Assembly (NCBI RefSeq): GCF_011764425.1
Contig: NZ_BLPF01000001.1
Span: 2,285,001 to 2,349,000, forward strand
Length of the DNA: 64,000 bases
From: Phytohabitans houttuyneae
GTDB lineage: Bacteria > Actinomycetota > Actinomycetes > Mycobacteriales > Micromonosporaceae
Reading direction: 5' to 3'
The number at the start of each line of letters is the position of its first letter. Positions within the stretch are counted from its first letter, which is position 1. This document shows, piece after piece, positions 58,151 through 64,000 of this stretch. A program made the translations under genes and the position numbers. A model generated the notes under the pieces. The model was given only the letters and a program-made list of their open reading frames with translations. It was not told where the DNA came from and did no database searches.

Positions 58151-58924
58151 CTAGATCGGCGTCACGTACGCCCCGGTGATGCCGCCATCGACCACAAACT
58201 GGGACGCTGTGACGAACGACGCGTCGTCGCTGGCCAGAAACGCGACCGCGGCGGCGATCTCCTCGGGCTGGGCGAAGCGCCCCATCGGCACGTGCACCAG
58301 GCGCCGGGCGGCCCGCTTCGGGTCCTTGGCGAACAGCTCCATCAGCATCGGCGTGGCGACCGGCCCGGGGCACAGCGCGTTGACCCGGATCCCCTCGCGG
58401 GCGAACTGCACGCCCAGCTCGCGGCTCATCGCGAGCACGCCGCCCTTGCTCGCCGTGTACGCGATCTGGCTGGTCGCCGCGCCCATCAGCGCGACGAACG
58501 AGGCGGTGTTGATGATCGAGCCCTTGCCCTGGCGCTGCATGTGCGGGATGGCGTACTTGCAGCACAGGTACACGCTCGTGGTGTTGACCCGGATCACCCG
58601 CTCCCACGCCTCCAGCCCGGTGACCAGGATCGAGTCGTCGTCCGGCGGCGAGATGCCGGCGTTGTTGAACGCGATGTCCACCCGCCCGTGCCGCGCCGCC
58701 ACGCCGTCGAAGAGGGCCCGCACGGCCGCCTCGTCGGTCACGTCACAGGCGACGAACTCACCCGCCACCTCCCCGGCGACCGCCTTGCCGGAGTCTTCGT
58801 CGACGTCGACGCAGACCACAAGCGCACCCTCGGCGTGCAACCGCCGGGCGGTGGCCAGCCCGATCCCGCTGCCAGCTCCGGTCACCACCGCGACACGGTC
58901 GGCCAGACGCTCCACGCCTACCAC
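58151..58924 (-). CDS. short-chain dehydrogenase/reductase
   Basis: 257 residues from GTG 58924 (or GTG 58915). Rossmann loop TGAGSGIG (15-22), NNAG, catalytic Ser in INTASF and YTASK. The NAD preference is supported by Asp at the end of the second strand (VCVDVDED). It sits between the aldehyde dehydrogenase and the two gamma-glutamyl hydrolases. In a gamma-glutamylethanolamine-type pathway it could oxidise the alcohol to the aldehyde; this is an inference from order. Confidence 0.88.
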   Translation of the reverse strand: MVGVERLADRVAVVTGAGSGIGLATARRLHAEGALVVCVDVDEDSGKAVAGEVAGEFVACDVTDEAAVRALFDGVAARHGRVDIAFNNAGISPPDDDSILVTGLEAWERVIRVNTTSVYLCCKYAIPHMQRQGKGSIINTASFVALMGAATSQIAYTASKGGVLAMSRELGVQFAREGIRVNALCPGPVATPMLMELFAKDPKRAARRLVHVPMGRFAQPEEIAAAVAFLASDDASFVTASQFVVDGGITGAYVTPI

Positions 58925-58997
58925 GCTCCGCCCCTCGGCGCTCGTCCGCCGTCGTGGCCGAGGCCCTTAGCCTCAGGACTCCCGCTCATATCACTCC

Positions 58998-60352
58998 CTA
59001 AGCCGCGATAAAGACATTTTTCACATCGGTGAACGCGTGCAACGCGTCAGGGCCCAGCTCACGCCCGAGGCCGGACTGCTTCATGCCGCCGAACGGGGTC
59101 CAGTAGCGCACCGAGGAGTTGGAGTTGACGCTCAGGTTGCCGGACTCGACGCCCCGCGCGACCCGGATGGCCCGCCCCACGTCGCGGGTCCAGATCGAGC
59201 CGGACAGCCCGTACTCGGTGTCGTTGGCCAGCCGGATCGCGTCGTCCTCGGTGTCGAAGGCCAGCACCGACACGACCGGGCCGAAGATCTCCTCCCGCCA
59301 GTGCCGCTCGGCCGGCGAGTCGGCCAGCAGGACGGTCGGCGGGTACCAGTAGCCCTCCCCGTCCGGCGCGGAGCCGCTGAAGGCCACCTTCGCACCGTCT
59401 ACATAGGAGGAGACAGTGGCCCGCTGCCCGGCCGAGATGAGCGGGCCCATCTGCGCGGTCTCGAGCGCCGGATCCTCCACCCGGAAGGCGCGCACCGCGG
59501 GCTCCAGCAGCGCCAGGAACTCCTCGTACACCGAGCGCTGGACCAGGATCCGCGACCGTGCGCAGCAGTCCTGGCCGGCGTTGTCGAACACCGCGGCCGG
59601 CGCGGCGGCGGCCGCGGCCGCGAGATCGGCGTCCGCGAAGACCAGGTTGGCGCTCTTGCCACCGAGCTCGAGCGTCACCCGCTTGACCTGCTCCGCGCAG
59701 CCCGCCATGATCCGCTTGCCCACCTCGGTGGACCCGGTGAAGCACACCTTGCGCACCGCCGGGTGGGTCACGAACCGCTCCCCCACGACCGAGCCCTTGC
59801 CGGGTACGACCGTGAGGACGCCCTCCGGCAGGCCCGCCGAAAGCGCCAGCTCGCCGAGGCGCATGGCGGTCAGCGGGGTCAGCTCGGCCGGCTTGAGCAC
59901 CACCGTGTTGCCGGCGGCCAGCGCGGGCGCGAAGCCCCAGCCGGCGATCGGCATCGGGAAGTTCCACGGGACGATCACGCCGACCACGCCCAGCGGCTCG
60001 TGGAACGTCACGTCGAGCCCGCCCGGCACCGGGATCTGGTGCCCGGTCAGCCGCTCCGGTGCGCCCGCGTAGTAGTCGAGCACGTCGCGGACGTTGCCCG
60101 CCTCCCAGCGGGCATTGCCGATCGTGTGGCCGGCGCTGGTCACCTCCAGCTGGGCCAGCTCCTCCAGATGCGCGTCGACCTCCGCGGCGAAGCGCCGCAG
60201 CAGCCGGGACCGGTCGCCGGGCGAGACCTGGCGCCAGGAGTCGAACGCCCCCTCGAGCGCTCGATGGCGGCGTCGGTCTCCTCGGTCGATGACGACGGAA
60301 CCGTCGCCACGACCTGCCCGGTCGCCGGGTTGTGCACATCTGTCGTCGTCAC
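58998..60352 (-). CDS. aldehyde dehydrogenase (one frameshift)
   Basis: GTG 60352, in a GTGA overlap with the glutamine-synthetase-like gene. The first frame reads VTTTDVHNPATGQVVATV to AAIERS; one base is missing near the CCCCC run at 60247-60251; the second frame gives the rest. About 451 residues when repaired. Catalytic Cys lies in NAGQDCCARSR and the general base Glu in TLELGGKSANLVF; PWNFPMPIAGWGFAPALAAGN and FTGSTEVGKRI line the NAD site. It probably oxidises a gamma-glutamylated amino-aldehyde to the acid (PuuC-like role). Confidence 0.9.
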
Positions 60353-61749
60353 AGCCGTTCGAACCCCCGGTACAGCTCCCAATCCGTTACCGCGGCGTCG
60401 AAGGCGGCCAGCTCGACCCGCGCGTTGTTGGCGTAGTGGGCGACCACGTCGTCCCCGAACGCCTCGCGCGCGACCGCGGAAGTTTCCCACAGCTCAACCG
60501 CGTCGCGCAGTGACGCCGGCACCCGAGGGGCGTCCGCGTCCTCGTAGGCGTTGCCGCTGTACGCCCCTTCGAGGGCCAGCTCGTTTTCGATGCCGTGCAC
60601 CGCACCGGCGACGAGCGCGGCGATGGCCAGGTACGGGTTGACGTCCGCGCCCGGCACCCGGTTTTCCACGCGCAGCGAGTGGCCGCCGTGTCCCACCAGG
60701 CGCAGCGCGCAGGTGCGGTTGTCGGTGCCCCAGCGCACGGCCGTGGGAGCGAACGAGCCGGGCTGGTACCGCTTGTAGGAGTTGATGTTCGGAGCGTAGA
60801 AGAGGCTCAGCTCGCGCATCGTGGCCAGCAGCCCGGCGATGGCCCGCTCACCAACAGCGGAAAGATGCGCCCTCCCGCCGCTCCCGGCCGCTGGGCCTGA
60901 CCCGTCGCCGACCATCGCCGCGCCACCCGCGGAGGTACGCAGCGAGAAGTGGATATGGCAGGAGTTGCCCTCGCGCTGGTTGGGCTTCGCCATGAAGGTG
61001 ATCGACATCCCCTCCTGGGCGGCGATCTCCTTGGCCCCGTTTTTGTAGATGACGTGGTTGTCCGCGCAGGTGAGCGCGGACGCGTACCGGAACGCGATCT
61101 CGTGCTGTCCCAGGTTGCACTCGCCCTTGGCGCTTTCCGGCACCAGCCCCGCGCCGGCCATGTCGTTGCGGATGCGGCGCAGCAGCGGCTCGACCCGGGC
61201 CGTGCCGAGCAGCGAGTAGTCGATGTTGTATAGGTTGGCCGGGTTCAGGTCGCGGTAGCCGCGCCGCCACGCGTCCTCGTACGAGTCGCGGTAGAGCACG
61301 AACTCGAGCTCGGTGCCGGCGTACGCGCTCAGCCCGTGCGCGGCCAGCCGGTCGAGCTGGCGGCGCAGGATCTGCCGCGGGGAGGCCAGCACCTCGCCGG
61401 AGCCGTCGAGCCACTGCAGGTCGGCCAGCAGCATCGCGGTGCCCGGCTGCCACGGCACCCGGCGCAGCGTGGAAAGGTCGGGCGCCATCGCGAAGTCCCC
61501 GTATCCCCGCTCCCACGAGGACATGGCATATCCGTCCACTGTGTTCATGTCGACGTCGACGGCGAGCAGGTAGTTGCACCCTTCGCTGCCGTGCGCGACC
61601 ACCTCGTCGAGGAAGTAGCGGGCGTGGAACCGCTTGCCCTGCAACCGCCCCTGCATGTCGGTGAGCGCGAGCACGACCGTGTCGATCTGACCGGAATCCA
61701 CCGCCACGCGGAGCTCCTCCAGCGAGAGTGCTGGCCTGCCTGCCGTCAT
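60349..61749 (-). CDS. glutamine-synthetase-like gamma-glutamyl ligase (GlnA3/GlnA4/PuuA type)
   Basis: 466 residues from ATG 61749 with CGGAGG upstream. The GS fold is complete: DMQGRLQGKRF, AGTELEFVLY, AKGECNLGQHEIAF, NSCHIHFSL, NINSYKRYQPGSFAP, NRTCALRLVGHG and ENRVPGADVNPY. It lacks the Tyr-adenylylation segment of true GlnA. Family members ligate glutamate to putrescine, other polyamines or ethanolamine, the first step in their breakdown. Position between a FadR-type regulator and an aldehyde dehydrogenase supports this. Confidence 0.9.
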   Translation of the reverse strand: MTAGRPALSLEELRVAVDSGQIDTVVLALTDMQGRLQGKRFHARYFLDEVVAHGSEGCNYLLAVDVDMNTVDGYAMSSWERGYGDFAMAPDLSTLRRVPWQPGTAMLLADLQWLDGSGEVLASPRQILRRQLDRLAAHGLSAYAGTELEFVLYRDSYEDAWRRGYRDLNPANLYNIDYSLLGTARVEPLLRRIRNDMAGAGLVPESAKGECNLGQHEIAFRYASALTCADNHVIYKNGAKEIAAQEGMSITFMAKPNQREGNSCHIHFSLRTSAGGAAMVGDGSGPAAGSGGRAHLSAVGERAIAGLLATMRELSLFYAPNINSYKRYQPGSFAPTAVRWGTDNRTCALRLVGHGGHSLRVENRVPGADVNPYLAIAALVAGAVHGIENELALEGAYSGNAYEDADAPRVPASLRDAVELWETSAVAREAFGDDVVAHYANNARVELAAFDAAVTDWELYRGFERL

Positions 61750-61773
61750 GAGAGCGCCTCCGGAAAAGGTTCG

Positions 61774-61784
61774 TAGTAATACCA
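61774..61784. promoter_or_regulatory. FadR/GntR-type operator before the GS-like gene
   Basis: On the minus strand TGGTATTACTA matches the FadR-subfamily consensus TNGTNNNACNA exactly. It lies 25 bp before the ATG, between the regulator stop and the enzyme genes, and overlaps a possible -10 (TATTAC). Confidence 0.65.
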
Positions 61785-61787
61785 ATA

Positions 61788-62609
61788 TCAGGTCAGGAGC
61801 CCCAGCAACAGCTCCGCCGTACCGTCGCAGTGCTCTTCCATGAGCGAGCGCGCGCCGGCCGGGTCTCCGGCGAGGATCGCGTCGACGATGCGGCTGTGCT
61901 GGTCGTCGGAGTGGTCCAGGTTGCGCTTGATGACCGGGATGGCGGCGAGCAGCCGGTCCAGCGTGAGCTGGACATCGGCGACCGCGGCCGCCAGCGACGG
62001 GCTGCCGCTGGCCCCGGCGATCGCCAGGTGCAGGCGCGAGTCGGCCACGCGCCGCGTGCCCGGTTCGCGGTCGCGGGAGGCGGTCAGGCACGCCACGAGG
62101 TGCTGCCGCTCGGCGGCGGAGAGGGCGCGGCTGGCGGCCAGCCCGGCCCCGCCCGGCTCCACCACCCGCCGGAAGTCCAGCGCGTCGTGCAGCGTGTCGC
62201 CCATCTCGCGGGCGAGGTCGGCCGCGGCGCCCCGGCGAGCCAGCGGCGTGACGCTCGCCGCCGGCACCGCCTTGCGGCCGGGCCTGCCCCGCGGCTGGGC
62301 CGGCGGCCGTCCCGCCCGGGAGACGACGAACGTGCCGCCGGTGCGCCCGCGCCGGGACTCCAGGTAGCCGGCCTCCCGGAGCGCGCGAATCGCCTCGCGG
62401 AGCGTGACCCGGCTGACCTGGAGCTTTTCGGCGAGCTCGCGCTCGGCCGGCAGCCGCTCTCCCTCAGCCACCAGCCCGAGCTTGATCGCCTGGGCCAGCC
62501 GGGACACCGTGATCTCGAACGCGTTGCCGCCGCGCACGGGTCGCCACAGGGGCATGGCTGTGCTGCTGAACTCCTGTCCCGGCAGCGAGGTGACCCCGTC
62601 GCTCGGCAT
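61788..62609 (-). CDS. GntR-family regulator, FadR subfamily (FCD domain)
   Basis: 273 residues. The winged helix lies at about 28-98 (VSRLAQAIKLGLVAEGERLPAERELAEKLQVSRVTLREAIRAL, then GYLESRRGRTGGTFV). A basic Pro/Arg-rich linker precedes an FCD all-helical ligand domain with Asp/His residues (FRRVVEPGGAGLA, DSRLHLAIAGASG, DQHSRIVDAI) that usually bind a metal. It probably controls the amine operon through the TNGTNNNACNA site. 3 nt after the permease gene. Confidence 0.92.
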   Translation of the reverse strand: MPSDGVTSLPGQEFSSTAMPLWRPVRGGNAFEITVSRLAQAIKLGLVAEGERLPAERELAEKLQVSRVTLREAIRALREAGYLESRRGRTGGTFVVSRAGRPPAQPRGRPGRKAVPAASVTPLARRGAAADLAREMGDTLHDALDFRRVVEPGGAGLAASRALSAAERQHLVACLTASRDREPGTRRVADSRLHLAIAGASGSPSLAAAVADVQLTLDRLLAAIPVIKRNLDHSDDQHSRIVDAILAGDPAGARSLMEEHCDGTAELLLGLLT

Positions 62610-62612
62610 CGA

Positions 62613-64000
62613 TCACCCCTCAGTGCTAGCCGCCTCGACCTCTGCCTCGTCGATCGTACGGCGCGGTCCGGTGAACCATTTGCGGGCCGAGGCGTACCAC
62701 CAGACCGCCACGAGCAGCAGCAGGCCGCCGACCGCGATCGGCGCGTAGTTCACCGACGACCAGCTGAAGTCGTCGTTGCCGGGCACGCCCGCCGGGACGA
62801 TCGGCATGATGAAGTACAGGCAGATCACGGCGATCTCGATGACCGCGATCCAGCCGAGCACCTTGTACTTGCGGCCCAGCGTCCACGGCCCGGGCACGAA
62901 GCGGTCGCCCATCCGCAGGCGCAGCGCGATCGGGATGAGGAACGCGAGGTAGAGGCCGATGACCGCGACCGAGACGACCGCGTAGAACGCGACCGGGATG
63001 CCGGCCGGGCTCTTGTACAGCGCCGGCAGGGTGAGGATCAGGCCGGCGACGGTCGCGCCGATGATGGCGTTGACCGGCGTACCGTTCCGGTCCACCTTGG
63101 ACCACAGCCGCCAGCCCGGCACGGCGCGGTCGCGGCTGAAGGCGTACGTCATCCGGGACATGCTCGTCACGCAGCTCATGCCGCAGAAGAACTGGCCGAT
63201 CGTGGAGATGATGATGACGGCCTTGAAGAAGAATGGCGTGAGCGCGCTTTCGAAGATGGCGCCGGAGAAGCCGCCGGCCTCGTTTATGGCGTCCACATTG
63301 GTCGCCGCGAACAGGAACGACAGCAGCAGGATCCAGCCGCCGATCGCGGAGTAGAAGATGGACCGCCAGAGCCCCTTCGCGGCCGCGGTCGAGGCACCCT
63401 TGGTCTCCTCGGACACGTGCGCGCAGGCGTCGAAGCCGGTGATCGTGTACTGGGTGAGCAGGAAGCCCAGCGGCAGGATGTAGAACCAGAACGTCAGCCC
63501 GTTGTTGTCGCCGCCGGCGAAGCCCGAGTTGTTGAACTTCTCGGTGAAGACGAACTGCATGCTCTGGTGGTTGTCCGGCACGAAGACGAGGATCAGCACG
63601 ACCGCCGCGGCGCCGACCACGTGCCACCACACCGAGACGTTCTGCAGGATGTCGATGATCTGGTGGCCGAAGATGTTGATGATGCCGTGCAGCGTCAGGA
63701 TGATGACGAAGAGCAGGAAGGCCTGGTTGAGCGTGCCGGCCCAGCCTTCGAACAGCGCCGAGAGGGTCAGGTTCAGGAAGGTGGCACAGCCGTAGTCGAC
63801 CGACGCGGTGACCGCGACCAGGCCGATCAGGTTGAGCCACCCGGTGAACCAGCCGTGCACCGGCTTGCCCATCTTCGAGGCCCACCAGTAGATGCCGCCC
63901 GCTGTCGGGTACGCCGACACGAGCTCGGACATGCAGAAACCGATGATCAGGATGAACAGCGAGATGAGCGGCCAGCCCCAGCTGATAGCGACCGGGCCGC
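62613..64000 (-). CDS. APC-superfamily amino acid/amine permease (5' end outside window)
   Basis: At least 462 residues are visible; the start lies beyond base 64000. About eleven membrane segments remain: AISWGWPLISLFILIIGFC, the MSELVSAYPTAGGIYWWAS helix with its unwound glycine-rich part, and later WVLLLSFLF- and YLAFLIPIAL-type helices. The bulky GGIYWWA motif resembles the BAT1/GabP branch. It probably imports the amine or amino acid used by the downstream gamma-glutamyl pathway. Confidence 0.9.
   Translation of the reverse strand, partial: GPVAISWGWPLISLFILIIGFCMSELVSAYPTAGGIYWWASKMGKPVHGWFTGWLNLIGLVAVTASVDYGCATFLNLTLSALFEGWAGTLNQAFLLFVIILTLHGIINIFGHQIIDILQNVSVWWHVVGAAAVVLILVFVPDNHQSMQFVFTEKFNNSGFAGGDNNGLTFWFYILPLGFLLTQYTITGFDACAHVSEETKGASTAAAKGLWRSIFYSAIGGWILLLSFLFAATNVDAINEAGGFSGAIFESALTPFFFKAVIIISTIGQFFCGMSCVTSMSRMTYAFSRDRAVPGWRLWSKVDRNGTPVNAIIGATVAGLILTLPALYKSPAGIPVAFYAVVSVAVIGLYLAFLIPIALRLRMGDRFVPGPWTLGRKYKVLGWIAVIEIAVICLYFIMPIVPAGVPGNDDFSWSSVNYAPIAVGGLLLLVAVWWYASARKWFTGPRRTIDEAEVEAASTEG

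Overview
The window is one very GC-rich chromosomal stretch from an actinomycete. Third codon positions are almost all G or C, GTG starts and possible leaderless starts are common, and many neighbouring genes overlap by a 4-nt ATGA or GTGA. The gene set (FtsK with DUF397/XRE pairs, DUF4439, DUF2752, DUF4097, IF-2 with a long Gly/Pro-rich N-terminus, and short TGAGCGAGC linker repeats) suggests the Micromonosporaceae. The family is an inference. No rRNA, tRNA, CRISPR array, prophage or insertion sequence was seen.

Layout. 1-2130: end of an EAL-domain protein, a Cys-containing MarR/ArsR-like regulator with a DUF3291 gene, and an alpha/beta hydrolase. 2162-4619: ftsK. 4881-9020: a compact cluster of YbjN, an Hsp90-family ATPase, a TPR protein and a second YbjN, with unusual mini-ORF repeats at its junctions. 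8977-13990: DUF2784 protein, a secreted streptogrisin-like protease, two DUF397 genes with their XRE/DUF5753 partner, and a membrane protein. 14007-17397: RNase J, dapA, thyX. 17492-20624: ribbon-helix-helix regulator with DUF4097 protein, DUF2752 protein, AlkZ/YcaQ-type glycosylase. 20714-28338: prim-pol protein, GNAT, and a LacI-controlled sugar ABC importer divergent from a glycogen-debranching-type glycosidase. 28340-28860: a MITE-like element and a decayed VOC gene. 28860-35751: dapB, esterase, M16 peptidase, pnp, rpsO, ribF. 35826-38822: a NACHT NTPase with a leucine-rich C-terminus. 38809-49020: truB, MATE exporter, nrnA, rbfA, DUF503, infB, ylxR, nusA, rimP (the classical translation/transcription cluster, all minus strand). 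49256-54272: Tat/lipoprotein plus DUF4439 pair, and a PadR-controlled MacB-type ABC exporter. 54417-57452: nucleotidyltransferase, VIT-family transporter, map, and the first of two PuuD-like hydrolases. 56742-64000: a gamma-glutamylation amine-catabolic operon (permease, FadR-type regulator, glutamine-synthetase-like enzyme, aldehyde dehydrogenase, SDR, two gamma-glutamyl hydrolases).

Two points matter to any user of this annotation. First, ten genes or gene junctions, including the essential ftsK and nusA, are broken or changed by what looks like a single missing base in a run of four or five G or C. This pattern points to homopolymer sequencing errors rather than real pseudogenes. Second, the Hsp90 cluster carries two tandem 125-bp units and a separate 74-bp unit, each placed exactly in a GTGA or ATGA stop/start overlap so that translational coupling is kept. 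This is the most unusual structure in the window.
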